This document shows positions 54,801 to 64,000 of a stretch of DNA of 64,000 bases, piece by piece. The first letter of the stretch is position 1, and every line of letters begins with the position of its first letter. The DNA is taken from NCBI RefSeq assembly GCF_964036595.1, contig NZ_OZ038523.1, positions 2,300,501 through 2,364,500 of the forward strand, given 5' to 3'. The translations under genes were made by a program, and so were the position numbers. The notes beneath the pieces were generated by a model, which was not told the DNA's origin, did not search any database, and worked only from the letters and a program-made list of their open reading frames with translations. Origin of the DNA: Tenacibaculum sp. 190524A05c (GTDB taxonomy: Bacteria > Bacteroidota > Bacteroidia > Flavobacteriales > Flavobacteriaceae).

Positions 54801-57800
54801 GGAAACAATACAAATATTAGTGCTTTTGATATTCTAGGTACTCCTGTATTCTGTGTCCTTGTAGATGATACAACTTACAGTACGACAAATTGGACAAATA
54901 TTGAATCTACTACATTGTTTAGTGAGACGAACTGTAACTATACAGCTATTCCTGATGCTACTTTTGAAGCAGTACTAGAATCTCAAGGTTATGATAATAT
55001 TTCTGGTGACGGACAAGTACCAACATTTTTAATTGAATCTCTTACCGTACTAAATATTAGTAGCAAAGGAATATCTGATTTAACCGGTATTGAAGATTTT
55101 GTTGCACTTGAAGAATTAAAAGCAAATCAAAATGATTTGACCAGTATTAATTTAACTAATAATCCTGCTTTACGAGTTCTTTGGATTAGACAAGGGAATA
55201 ACAACTTCTCATCAATTGATGTAAGTAAAAACACAGCACTAGAAGACTTTAGAATTCAGTACTCTGGAACTTCACTTGATATTTCTAATAATACAGCTTT
55301 AACTCAATTTATGTGTACCGACTGTAGCCTTACTTCACTTAATACGAGCTCTAATACAAATTTAAATTATCTCGATTTAGAAGGTTCGGATATTACAGCA
55401 CTTGACTTGAGTACTAATATTAATTTGACTGGTTTGGAAATTGACAAAACTAGATTAATAACGTTAGACTTGTCTAAAAACGCATCACTGAAATATTTAT
55501 ATGCAGACAATATTACATCACTAACAAGTTTGAATATTCAAAACGGAGCAAACACAAATATTTCTGCATTTGAAACTGTAGGTACACCAGTTCCTTGTGT
55601 TGTAGTTGATGATGTAGCTTATAGTACTACAAACTGGACTGATGTTGAGGCAACAACTAGATTTAATGTAACCAATTGCAACTATACTACGATTCCAGAT
55701 CCGAATTTTGAAAGTGCATTAAATAATTTGGGTTACGATGATGTTGTTGGTGATGGAAAAGTACCAACATCATTAATTGAAGCTGTTACAGTTTTAGATG
55801 TTAGCAATCAAAACATTTCTGATTTAACTGGAATACAAGATTTTACTGCGTTAACGGACTTGAACTGTGAAATTAACACACTAACAACGTTAGATGTAAG
55901 TACCAATTCAAATCTTCAAAAGATTGTTTTTGATGAAAACAACATTACTACCATAAACTTTGGAGCGAATACCAACCTTAACTCTATAGAAGGAAGATAC
56001 AATCAATTAAGTTCAATAGATATAACTCAAAATACAGGACTAACCTTCATAAATATTAGAAATAATTTATTTTCGAGTATTAATGTATCTAATAATACAT
56101 TGCTTGAAACAATTAACATTCGTGAATGTACAAATGTTACAAGTATAGATGTTTCTTCAAATACTAATCTTAAATTTCTGTATCTACAAGATGTTGGTTT
56201 AACCGATATAGATATTACTCAAAATACGTTATTAGAGGTTATAACTCTAGAGAGAAATAACCTATCAGCAATTGATGTATCCAACAATACTGCTTTAAGA
56301 CAACTTAGAGTATCGGAGAATAATATAACTCGATTAGACGCTTCAAATAATACTGCATTGACACGTTTATCTTGTGATAACAATCAATTAACATTTTTAA
56401 ATGCACAAAACGGAAATAATACTGCGATAGCAAATGGAGATTTTAACGCAACTGGTAATACCGACTTAAAATGTATTAAAGTTGATGATTCAGCATGGAG
56501 CACAACAAACTGGACAAATATAGATTCGGGTGTTTCCTTTTATAGTACAGGTGTTTGTAGATATACTACAATTCCTGACTCTAATTTTGAAGTCGCACTT
56601 GAAAACTTAGGTTATGATGATATTTCAGGAGATGGAAAAGTGCCAACTGAAAATATAGAATCTGTAACAGATTTAGATTTAAGAAGTAAAACTATTTCCG
56701 ATTTAACAGGTATTGAAGATTTCATTGCCATAAAATCACTTAATCTTAAAAACAACAGCTTAACTTCAATAGACTTAACTAACAATGCTGACTTAGAAAC
56801 TTTAGGTGTCAGCGAAAATGATTTGACCAGTATAGATCTTTCAAAGAACTTAAAGTTGACTAATCTAGATATTGGTGCAAATCCAATTACTTCTATAGAT
56901 GTTTCTAATAATACTTCTTTAACAAGATTAGAATGTCCTGTTACAGACATAACCTCTATTGACGTAAGTAATTTAACACAACTTACTTTCCTAGAATTAT
57001 TTCAAACTGATATTACAACTCTAGATGTTAGTAATAATCTAGTTTTAAAAAATTTAATCTTATATAGAACTAATTTAACTTCATTAAATCTTTCCTTAAA
57101 CACAGAACTAACACAACTACGTATTGATTATACAGATATTCCAGCTATTGATCTAACATCAAATACAAAACTTGTTGAAGTTAGAATAAACGGTTCTGAT
57201 ATTACTACAATAGACCTTACCAATCAAGTTGCTTTAACTGATTTTTATGGGCAAACAGGTGCTTTAGAATATATTAATATTAAAAACGGGAACAATACGA
57301 ACATCGTCAATTTTGATGTGAGAAACAATAACGATTTAACTTGTGTAACCGTTGATGATGCAACCTACAGTACAACTAACTGGACAAACATTAGTTCTTC
57401 TACTAGTTTTACCGAAGGAATTTATTGTGATTATACGGATATACCAGATGCAAATTTCGAAGCGCGATTAGAGGCTTTGGGTCATGATGATATTTCTGGC
57501 GATGGTAAAGTTCCTACAAAATTAATTGAAGAAGTTACTTCTTTAACCATAAATGGACATTCGGTATCAGATTTTACAGGAATTGAAGATTTTACCGGAT
57601 TAACGTATTTAGACGTTGGTAATAATGACATTACTAGTCTTGATGTATCAAATCTTACTTTACTAACATTTCTGAGAGTTGATGGTAATTCGTTAACAAG
57701 TTTAGATCTTTCAAAAAATACTTTATTAGTAGATTTAAGATGTTCTTATAATGCAGGTATCACAAGTTTAAATCTATCAAATAATACTTTACTTGAAACC

Positions 57801-60800
57801 GCTCATTTAGGAAATAATAGTCTTGCAAGTTTAGATCTAAGTAGCAATCCATTCTTATATGATTTACGTCTTACAGGAAATGACTTAACTTCAATAAGCC
57901 TAACAAATAACACAGCATTACAAACTTTAATTGTAAGTAACAATCCTTTAACTACTCTAGATCTAACTGCGAATACAGCATTAACTTCTCTTTACGCAAC
58001 TAATTGTGGATTAATATCTGTTACGAATATAAATACAACAGTTTTACAAAATTTATACTTACAAAAGAATAATCTTACGAGTATTGATTTTTCAAGTAGT
58101 GTAGGAACAATTACTAATATGTATCTATCCGAAAATAGTTTAACAGAATTAGATTTCACGGGAGCTATTAGTTTGAAAAAGCTATCTGTTTATGAGAATA
58201 ATATTTCAAGTTTAGAAGTAACACAAGCGGTGAGTTTAGAAGAAGTATATGTTACCGATAATGATTTGACATACTTCAATGTAAAAAACGGAAACAATAC
58301 AGCAATTCATGAATTTCATGCCGATAATAACCCTTCTTTAACTTGTATTTTAGTAGATGACGCTGCAACAAGTACTACTCGATGGGTTAGTGGTATTGAT
58401 GATACTGCAAGTTTTAGTGATACGTACTGTCGTTACACGGCTATTCCAGATTCAATTTTTGAAGCTAGATTAGAAGCTTTAGGTTATGATGATATTTCGG
58501 GAGATGGACAAGTACCTACTAAATTAATCGAAGTAGTTACTAGCTTAAATCTTAACGATATTGGAATTAGTGATTTAACAGGAATTGAAGATTTCACAGC
58601 TTTAGTTACCTTAAATGCCAGAGGTAATAACTTTACTACAATAGATGTTAGTAACAATATCTTACTAGAAACATTAACTGTTAATACTAATAATCTAACT
58701 ACAATTGATGTATCAAAAAATGTAGCATTAAGAATATTAAATCTTGGAACAAATTTATTTACCTCTGTTGACGTATCTAAAAATGTAAATTTGAGAGACT
58801 TATTCGTTCAAGGAAATAGTGGTTTAACTTCCTTAGATCTTAGTAACAATACACAGTTACAAAACTTATATACTACCAATACCAATATTGCTTCATTAGA
58901 TATTAGCCTTAATTCTAACCTTAAAACATTAGAAGTTTATAAAACTCCTATTGCAAATATTGATTTATCAAATAATCCAGATATTACTACACTACGTATC
59001 GATGAAACTAATATCACAGAAATAGACTTAAGCAATAATGTAAATATTGAAACCTTGCGTGTTAACGATACGGGTATTGAAACTTTAGATTTAAGTAAGT
59101 TAACATCTTTAGAAAAATTATGGGCACATGATACTAGTTTAAATTATTTGAATGTAAAAAATGGCAATAACACTAATGTTCTTACTTTTAGAATAGAAAA
59201 CAATCCTAATTTAACATGTGCCATTGTTGATGATCCTAGCTACAGTACAACAAATTGGACCGATATTCCTTCTGGATTTGTATTTAGTACTACATATTGT
59301 GATTACACATCAATTCCAGATGCTAATTTTGAAGCTGCTTTAGAAGCTTTAGGTTATGATGATATTTCAGGTGATGGACAAGTACCAACACCATTAATTG
59401 AAGTAGTTGAAGACTTAACAATCGTTTCAAAATCAATTGCAGATATTACTGGTATTGAAGATTTCAAAGCATTGAAAACATTAAACTGTGCAGGAAATAC
59501 ATTTACAAGTCTTAATCTTTCAAACAATACGGAATTAACTTCAGTAATCACAAAGTTTACTCCTATTGCAACTTTAAACATTAGTAATAGTGTTCATCTA
59601 GATATGTTAGTATGTTCATTCAATAACTTAACAACGCTTGATGTATCAAATAATATTGCATTAACGTATTTAGAATGTAACAATAATAACTTAACAGCAT
59701 TAAATGTTTCAAATAACGTTGCTTTACAAGATTTACGTTGTGGAAGTAATAGTTTAACAGCCATTGACGTAACGTACAACACAGCGCTTACTTCATTCTG
59801 GTGCCAAGACAACGCTATTACAGATTTAGATTTAAGTAATCAAACTGGATTAGTTTCTATTACAGTTAATAACAACAGCTTAACCAATTTAAACGTTAAA
59901 AACGGAAACAACACAAATGTTACTAATTTTATAGCCACTGGTAATATAAACTTAACATGTATTAATGTTGATGATGTTACATACAGTACAACAAATTGGT
60001 TGGGTATTGACAATACTGCTAATTTTAGTAGTACGGGCTGTAGTTATACACAAATTCCTGATGCAAACTTTGAAGCGGAATTAGAAGCTTTAGGTTACGA
60101 TGATATTTCTGGTGACGGACAAGTACCAACCTATTTAATTGAAGTGGTAACGAGTTTAGCACTTCCTAATAGAGGAATTAGTGATTTAACAGGAATTGAA
60201 GATTTTGTAGCCTTGACCTCTCTAAACTGTAGAGTAAATAACCTAACAGCTTTAGATGTAACTCAAAACACATTATTAAAGACGTTAACTGCAGATGGTA
60301 ATTCAATTACTTCGATTGATTTATCTAACAATACTGATTTAGAGATTTTAAATTTAGCTGGAAGTAATTTAACCTCTATTGACCTTACCAATAATAGTTC
60401 ATTACGTAAGTTATTACTTAACGGTAATGGTGGGTTAACAAGTCTAGATATTAGTAAAAACACTAAACTTGTTGAATTTAAAGCCTATGCTACTAATATT
60501 ACTGCATTAGATTTCAGTGTTCATCCTGACATAGAAACATTAGAATGTTACGGTACGCAAATTAGTACAATTAATCTTTCTAACAGTCCAGATTTACGTG
60601 TACTTCGTGTTGATAACACAAATATTACTGCATTAGACTTGAGTAATAATCCGAACATTGAAACATTACGTGTAAATGATACAGGTATTCAAATTTTAGA
60701 TTTAACAAATCAAACAGCACTGAAAAATTTATATGCACATGATACGAGCTTAACTTCTTTAAATGTGAAAAACGGAAATAACACCAATGTTACCACGTTT

Positions 60801-63089
60801 AGAGCAGAAGGTAATCCTAACTTAACTTGTATCGTTGTTGATAATGTTACTTACAGTACGAACAATTGGACCGATATTGATGGAACTGCAAGTTTTACAA
60901 ATAGCTACTGTCGTTATACTACAATCCCAGATGCAAATTTTGAAGCAGCTTTAGAAGGTTTAGGTTATGATGATATCTCGTCAGACGGTCAGGTTCCTAC
61001 AGATTTAATTAAAGGAATTACATCTTTAGAAGTGAATAACCAATCAATTACAGACTTTACTGGAATCGAAGACTTTGTTGGATTAACTCATTTAGATGTT
61101 GGTAATAATAGCGCTGGAAGTATTGATATTACAAATCTTGTTTTATTAGAATTTGTAAGATTAGATGCGATGTCATTAACATCAATCGATCTTTCTAAAA
61201 ACACTGCACTTGTCGATTTACGTTGTTCTTTTAATTCAGGATTAACTAGTATCGATGTATCAAATAATACGCTACTAGAAACAGCACATATCGGTAATAA
61301 TAGTTTAACGAGTATTAACCTAAACAATAACCCTCTATTATATGAACTAAGATTGTCTCACAACAATTTAACAAGTGTAGATTTATCTAGCAATACGGCA
61401 CTAACAGAATTGAATATAACTAACAATGATTTAAGTTATTTAAATCTTAAGAATGCTAACAATATAAAGATTGTAATATTTTATAGTACGGGGAATCCAT
61501 CATTAAGTTGTGTTTTAGTTGATGACGCTAATTACAGTACAACAAATTGGACAAATATTGATAATACAACAAGTTTTAGTGACACGTATTGTCGTTATAC
61601 AGCAATTCCTGATACTAGTTTTGAAGCAAGACTAGATGCTTTAGGTTATGATGACGTTTCAGGTGACGGACAAGTACCAACTGCGTTAATTGAGAATGTT
61701 ACGTATTTATATGTTCCAGTAAATGCTGGTACTCCAATTACAAGTTTATCAGGTATTGAAGATTTTGTGTCATTAGAACGATTAATTTGTTCTGGAAGCA
61801 GACTTACATCTATTGATTTAAGTAATAGTCCAAACTTAACAGAAGCTAACTTGAGTAATAATAATTTAACTAGTATTTCAATAAATGGATTAACTGCCTT
61901 AGAAAATCTTCAATTGGGTGGAAACAATTTGTCATCAATTGACGTAACAACCAATACAGTTTTAATCGATTTAGATTTAAGAGGAAGTGATATTACAACT
62001 TTAAATGTTACCAATAATACTGCTCTAGAAACATTAGATATTGGAAGTAATGAAATTTCAACTATTGATCTTTCAAATAACACAGTATTAGAAAGCTTTA
62101 CGTTCTCTTCTACCCCATTAACTTCATTAGATCTATCTAACAACATTAATTTGTATTATGTGGAAGGAGAATATGCCAATAATTTAACTGAATTAGATTT
62201 GAGTGCCTTACCATTATTAGATGAAGTATATTTAAATGATTGTGCCTTATTAACTTCTATAAATATTAAAAACGGAAAGAACACCGATATTTCTGATTTT
62301 GAAACTACTGGATCTCCAAACTTAACGTGTATTCTAGTAGATGATGAAACATATAGTACTACAAACTGGACATCAATTGATGATCATACTAGTTTTAATA
62401 ATATTTCCTGTGAACAAGTTCAAGTAGCAATAAAGGTGTACTTACAAGGTGCATATTTAAACCCCAACACAGGAGAAGAAAGCTTGATGCGAGATGATTT
62501 ACGTGTATCAGGAGGCGTTTACGGTTCAACCTCACCTTATAGCGATAGCGCTACTATTTCAGATGCCATTAAAGTGGATGATGCGGGATCTGATTCAATG
62601 GTAGATTGGGTTTGGGTAGAACTTAGAGATGCTAATGATTCAAGTATTGTTATTGCTCAAAAATCTGGAGTTTTACAGCGCGATGGTGATATTGTAGATG
62701 TTACAGACAGCAGAAATGCCCCTCTAACTTTCTCTGTCGCTTCAAACAATTATTTCATCGTAGTAAAACACAGAAATCATTTGAGTGTTATGACGTCATC
62801 TCCAACAAGCTTATCTTCCACTTCTACAACTTTAGATTTAACTTCGAACGCGAACTTAGTTTCTGGTGGAGCAAATGCTTTAGTTGATATGGGAAGTGGA
62901 ATTTTTGCCATGATCTCTGGAGATTTTGATGAGAATGGTCAAATTCAAAACATCGATACTAACGATGTTATTCAATTACTAGGAGTTTCAGGATATAATA
63001 AAGCCGATCTTGATATGAACGGACAAGTACAAAATGCCGATATCAATAATTTATTGAATCCAAACATCGGTAAAGGAGAACAATTTTAA
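51900..63089 (+). CDS. giant FG-GAP / leucine-rich-repeat surface protein with dockerin-like end
   Basis: 3,729 residues. Signal peptide 1-18. Residues about 30-425 have seven FG-GAP-type repeats (FGSSVAIEGNYVIVGA and variants), i.e. an integrin-like propeller. A linker of about 90 residues follows. Residues 518-3503 are eleven modules, each starting YT-IPD-NFE--L--LGYDDISGDG and carrying LRRs of the form L-S-L-D-L-S-N-N-T-A-L, then a cap with NGNNTN and LTC--VDD--YSTTNWT and a closing Cys. The last about 225 residues include a beta domain and two EF-hand-like loops (DFDENGQIQNID, DLDMNGQVQNAD) ending GKGEQF, like a dockerin. Probably a surface adhesin. Confidence 0.93.
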   Translation: MNKRILLVLTLFSFFVYSQNSCTLDETKFTGTFTTTTVGGTKIKASDATAQHQFGERVAIDGNIAVASSRSNESAAGKVYVYINDGSGNWTQQTILTASDSFSGDNFGSSVAIEGNYVIVGARSQTNSSAVDTGAAYLFEYNGSNTWTEVAVFEPSDGSSGDRFGESVSIEGNLILIGARDGCVGGCAYLYENDGTGTFTYTETKLEPQVKSDYSGARFGYTVLVKDGRAYVGGTRDYSSLGDFDAGSVQIWDQANDGTWSRTHRLRGTETSESFGGSISVEGDYLVIGAFNYATSSTPEADQGRVYIYKADVNGDYLDANRVMIQNTDKDSFTNQRFGSAVALQNGYLYVGARGNSGESNSDAVYIFKDDGTNNWTQFSKLTTGDSVGYFSNNALSVSYPNMIVGQLNDHFPSSSGAIHFVPLASTVTPTVSVTETTEALIGQNNATIKLSFTDEATRSEIQFSIDGGTTYPYTFSDDALTGEITNLGIGSYDLRAKFNSGSCVLDLGTVSVNQAPYTAIPDANFEAALNALGYDDIAGDGQVPTSTIEVITTLELNNQNISDLTGINDFVALESLKLQYNNLTSLDVSRLVNLKTLWASNGNIFSTIDVSNNTALQDFRIRQYTGTSIDLSSLTLLNRFSCTSCDLTSLDTSNNPNLSYLDLWDSEINSLDLSTNTSLATLDVYSTKLTSLDLSKNTSLISLTANDIATLTSLNVQNGNNTNVTKFQVSGNTGLTCINVDDAAYSTTNWTDIDAGMYFSTYNCRYTQIPDANFEARLNALGYDDIANDGQVPTDLIEVVTELQLAGQNITDLTGIEDFTALEELKANGNNITSIDLSNNTALKLFQMTSSSSLGSINVSNNPVLADLQIRSLNSSIDISNLSALDRFACVDCTFTTLNTSGNPNLRHLDLEDTPVTAIDVSTNTKLEILELENTKLVELDLSKNTSFKYLYAQDITTLSTLNIQNGNNTNISAFDILGTPVFCVLVDDTTYSTTNWTNIESTTLFSETNCNYTAIPDATFEAVLESQGYDNISGDGQVPTFLIESLTVLNISSKGISDLTGIEDFVALEELKANQNDLTSINLTNNPALRVLWIRQGNNNFSSIDVSKNTALEDFRIQYSGTSLDISNNTALTQFMCTDCSLTSLNTSSNTNLNYLDLEGSDITALDLSTNINLTGLEIDKTRLITLDLSKNASLKYLYADNITSLTSLNIQNGANTNISAFETVGTPVPCVVVDDVAYSTTNWTDVEATTRFNVTNCNYTTIPDPNFESALNNLGYDDVVGDGKVPTSLIEAVTVLDVSNQNISDLTGIQDFTALTDLNCEINTLTTLDVSTNSNLQKIVFDENNITTINFGANTNLNSIEGRYNQLSSIDITQNTGLTFINIRNNLFSSINVSNNTLLETINIRECTNVTSIDVSSNTNLKFLYLQDVGLTDIDITQNTLLEVITLERNNLSAIDVSNNTALRQLRVSENNITRLDASNNTALTRLSCDNNQLTFLNAQNGNNTAIANGDFNATGNTDLKCIKVDDSAWSTTNWTNIDSGVSFYSTGVCRYTTIPDSNFEVALENLGYDDISGDGKVPTENIESVTDLDLRSKTISDLTGIEDFIAIKSLNLKNNSLTSIDLTNNADLETLGVSENDLTSIDLSKNLKLTNLDIGANPITSIDVSNNTSLTRLECPVTDITSIDVSNLTQLTFLELFQTDITTLDVSNNLVLKNLILYRTNLTSLNLSLNTELTQLRIDYTDIPAIDLTSNTKLVEVRINGSDITTIDLTNQVALTDFYGQTGALEYINIKNGNNTNIVNFDVRNNNDLTCVTVDDATYSTTNWTNISSSTSFTEGIYCDYTDIPDANFEARLEALGHDDISGDGKVPTKLIEEVTSLTINGHSVSDFTGIEDFTGLTYLDVGNNDITSLDVSNLTLLTFLRVDGNSLTSLDLSKNTLLVDLRCSYNAGITSLNLSNNTLLETAHLGNNSLASLDLSSNPFLYDLRLTGNDLTSISLTNNTALQTLIVSNNPLTTLDLTANTALTSLYATNCGLISVTNINTTVLQNLYLQKNNLTSIDFSSSVGTITNMYLSENSLTELDFTGAISLKKLSVYENNISSLEVTQAVSLEEVYVTDNDLTYFNVKNGNNTAIHEFHADNNPSLTCILVDDAATSTTRWVSGIDDTASFSDTYCRYTAIPDSIFEARLEALGYDDISGDGQVPTKLIEVVTSLNLNDIGISDLTGIEDFTALVTLNARGNNFTTIDVSNNILLETLTVNTNNLTTIDVSKNVALRILNLGTNLFTSVDVSKNVNLRDLFVQGNSGLTSLDLSNNTQLQNLYTTNTNIASLDISLNSNLKTLEVYKTPIANIDLSNNPDITTLRIDETNITEIDLSNNVNIETLRVNDTGIETLDLSKLTSLEKLWAHDTSLNYLNVKNGNNTNVLTFRIENNPNLTCAIVDDPSYSTTNWTDIPSGFVFSTTYCDYTSIPDANFEAALEALGYDDISGDGQVPTPLIEVVEDLTIVSKSIADITGIEDFKALKTLNCAGNTFTSLNLSNNTELTSVITKFTPIATLNISNSVHLDMLVCSFNNLTTLDVSNNIALTYLECNNNNLTALNVSNNVALQDLRCGSNSLTAIDVTYNTALTSFWCQDNAITDLDLSNQTGLVSITVNNNSLTNLNVKNGNNTNVTNFIATGNINLTCINVDDVTYSTTNWLGIDNTANFSSTGCSYTQIPDANFEAELEALGYDDISGDGQVPTYLIEVVTSLALPNRGISDLTGIEDFVALTSLNCRVNNLTALDVTQNTLLKTLTADGNSITSIDLSNNTDLEILNLAGSNLTSIDLTNNSSLRKLLLNGNGGLTSLDISKNTKLVEFKAYATNITALDFSVHPDIETLECYGTQISTINLSNSPDLRVLRVDNTNITALDLSNNPNIETLRVNDTGIQILDLTNQTALKNLYAHDTSLTSLNVKNGNNTNVTTFRAEGNPNLTCIVVDNVTYSTNNWTDIDGTASFTNSYCRYTTIPDANFEAALEGLGYDDISSDGQVPTDLIKGITSLEVNNQSITDFTGIEDFVGLTHLDVGNNSAGSIDITNLVLLEFVRLDAMSLTSIDLSKNTALVDLRCSFNSGLTSIDVSNNTLLETAHIGNNSLTSINLNNNPLLYELRLSHNNLTSVDLSSNTALTELNITNNDLSYLNLKNANNIKIVIFYSTGNPSLSCVLVDDANYSTTNWTNIDNTTSFSDTYCRYTAIPDTSFEARLDALGYDDVSGDGQVPTALIENVTYLYVPVNAGTPITSLSGIEDFVSLERLICSGSRLTSIDLSNSPNLTEANLSNNNLTSISINGLTALENLQLGGNNLSSIDVTTNTVLIDLDLRGSDITTLNVTNNTALETLDIGSNEISTIDLSNNTVLESFTFSSTPLTSLDLSNNINLYYVEGEYANNLTELDLSALPLLDEVYLNDCALLTSINIKNGKNTDISDFETTGSPNLTCILVDDETYSTTNWTSIDDHTSFNNISCEQVQVAIKVYLQGAYLNPNTGEESLMRDDLRVSGGVYGSTSPYSDSATISDAIKVDDAGSDSMVDWVWVELRDANDSSIVIAQKSGVLQRDGDIVDVTDSRNAPLTFSVASNNYFIVVKHRNHLSVMTSSPTSLSSTSTTLDLTSNANLVSGGANALVDMGSGIFAMISGDFDENGQIQNIDTNDVIQLLGVSGYNKADLDMNGQVQNADINNLLNPNIGKGEQF
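53451..62408 (+). repeat. eleven tandem LRR modules in the giant gene
   Basis: Module starts at 53451, 54198, 54939, 55683, 56562, 57432, 58434, 59304, 60045, 60915 and 61596. Lengths in bp: 747, 741, 744, 879, 870, 1002, 870, 741, 870, 681, 813. Differences are close to multiples of 63-66 bp, one LRR, so modules gained or lost whole LRRs. Confidence 0.92.
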
Positions 63090-63115
63090 ACCCCTCTTGC
63101 TTCGTATAAAATTAA

Positions 63116-63166
63116 TGCCAATTGATATCCTATAAAAGTGTTGTCAATTGGTATTAGTTTTTTATT
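63116..63166 (+). terminator. hairpin terminator after the giant gene
   Basis: CCAATTGA (63118-63125) pairs with TCAATTGG (63144-63151), extended by two pairs, then a T-rich run. Confidence 0.7.
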
Positions 63167-63201
63167 CCATAAAAGATTCAACACAAAATAACCCCAAGAA
63201 C

Positions 63202-64000
63202 ATGAAAAAAATTACGTTAATCTTAGTTACTTTTCTACTCGTATTATCTTGTAAAAAAGATGATGATTTTACTGTAGAATCAATCAATCAAAATATTACA
63301 AATGAAGAATTTGCAATTGCCAACTTTGGAACCACAATTACGTCAAACTTTTTTGGACGTATAGTTAATAAAGATGGTCAAAATATTAAAGATGTTCTCA
63401 TAACTATAGGTAATGAAAGTACGTACACCGATCATAACGGAATTTTTACCTTTACTGATGCTCCTGTTTATGAGAATTTTGCATTAATAAAAGCTTCCAA
63501 AGATGGATATATTCAAGCCAGTAGAGCTTTAATACCAAATTCAAATAGTTCAAATGATGTGCAAATTACTTTACTTGAAAAAAACATTGTGGGTAATGTT
63601 TCTTCTGGAAGCCCTTCTGAAGTCACTTTATCAAATGGTTCAAGTGTAAGTTTTGGAGGAGATTTTGTTGACTCAAATGGAAATCCATATAACGGTAATA
63701 TCGAAGTTTCCGTTCATTACTTAGAACCAAATCAAGAATCTACATTTACCGAAATGCCAGGAATGTTATTTGGACAACGTGAAAATGGTTCTGCATCCGC
63801 AATGGAAACTTATGGAATGTTAGCGGTGAACTTATATTCATCAACTGGAGAGGAATTAAATATTGCTGAGTCCTCACCAGCTACATTAAAATTTCCAGTT
63901 TCAACCTCTACACCAAATGCACCAGTTGAGATTCCATTATGGTATTTTGATGAAGAAGTAGGATATTGGAAAGAAGAAGGTTCAGCAACTAAAGTTGGAA
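63202..64000 (+). CDS. surface lipoprotein with carboxypeptidase-regulatory-like domain, 3' end outside window
   Basis: First 266 codons visible from the ATG at 63202. SPII signal (LLVLSC, Cys17) followed at once by KKDDD, which resembles the lysine-plus-acidic lipoprotein export signal that sends Bacteroidota lipoproteins to the cell surface. Residues about 48-110 look like a carboxypeptidase-regulatory-like beta-sandwich (FFGRIVNKDGQNIKDVLITI, YTDHNGIFTF). Later GDFVDSNGNPYNGNIEVSVHY suggests a second sandwich. It follows the giant LRR gene by 112 bp with a hairpin between. Confidence 0.85.
   Translation, partial: MKKITLILVTFLLVLSCKKDDDFTVESINQNITNEEFAIANFGTTITSNFFGRIVNKDGQNIKDVLITIGNESTYTDHNGIFTFTDAPVYENFALIKASKDGYIQASRALIPNSNSSNDVQITLLEKNIVGNVSSGSPSEVTLSNGSSVSFGGDFVDSNGNPYNGNIEVSVHYLEPNQESTFTEMPGMLFGQRENGSASAMETYGMLAVNLYSSTGEELNIAESSPATLKFPVSTSTPNAPVEIPLWYFDEEVGYWKEEGSATKVG

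Noticed and set aside
53451..62408. Regular repeats as a possible CRISPR array
   Set aside because: The repeats keep one open reading frame and encode LRR modules; there are no short identical repeats with unique spacers and no cas genes.

Overview
The window is AT-rich DNA from a Bacteroidota chromosome, most likely a marine member of the Flavobacteriaceae (a Tenacibaculum-like genus is my guess; the sequence does not prove the genus). Reasons: type IX secretion (T9SS) C-terminal sorting domains with the YPNP/YPNS pattern, many SPII lipoproteins, a SufABCD operon, 2-oxoglutarate dehydrogenase E1/E2, and promoters of the Bacteroidota sigma-A type (TTG, about 19 bp, TAnnTTTG), often directly upstream of the start codon.

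Layout. 1-4039 (minus): start-proximal part of a giant tandem-95-repeat surface adhesin that runs off the left edge, preceded by a folded GC-rich leader. 4476-8496: housekeeping genes (DjlA-like co-chaperone, bacilliredoxin, family 9 glycosyltransferase, Kbp-type BON-LysM protein, ThiL). 8656-13304: four-gene operon of a choice-of-anchor-B T9SS protein, a seven-repeat propeller lipoprotein, an MbnP-like copper protein and an MbnH-like di-haem peroxidase. 13405-17356: sufABCD without sufS/sufE. 17420-22904: small secreted protein, membrane AraC regulator, T9SS trypsin-like protease, unknown lipoprotein. 23047-30658: DUF547 protein with its usual cysteines replaced, then two tandem T9SS alpha-amylases with CBM26-like starch-binding modules behind a LacI-type palindrome. 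30696-35413: VOC, YhhN-like, DUF4349, two unknown proteins and DUF418. 35500-39470: sucA-odhB. 39664-39737: tRNA-Asn. 39825-43611: two tandem TPR-membrane-HTH regulators.

43608-51404 is the most interesting regulatory region. Three Crp/Fnr-family genes lie among small membrane proteins, hydrolases, an SRPBCC protein and a DUF3108-like protein. Three intergenic palindromes of the form TTGA-N6-TCAA lie here. Each sits 29.5-30.5 bp upstream of a TTTG-type -7 box, and one serves two divergent promoters at exactly the same distance on both sides. All three regulators carry an FNR-like recognition helix (E-T-L-S-R), so I infer a self-contained local Crp/Fnr regulon. The middle regulator pair is separated only by one in-frame stop codon, and the downstream copy has no normal start codon for its full length.

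51900-63089 encodes a 3,729-residue surface protein: a seven-repeat FG-GAP propeller, eleven leucine-rich-repeat modules whose lengths vary in steps of about one or two LRRs, and a dockerin-like C-terminus ending in GKGEQF. A lipoprotein with a surface-export signal follows and runs off the right edge.
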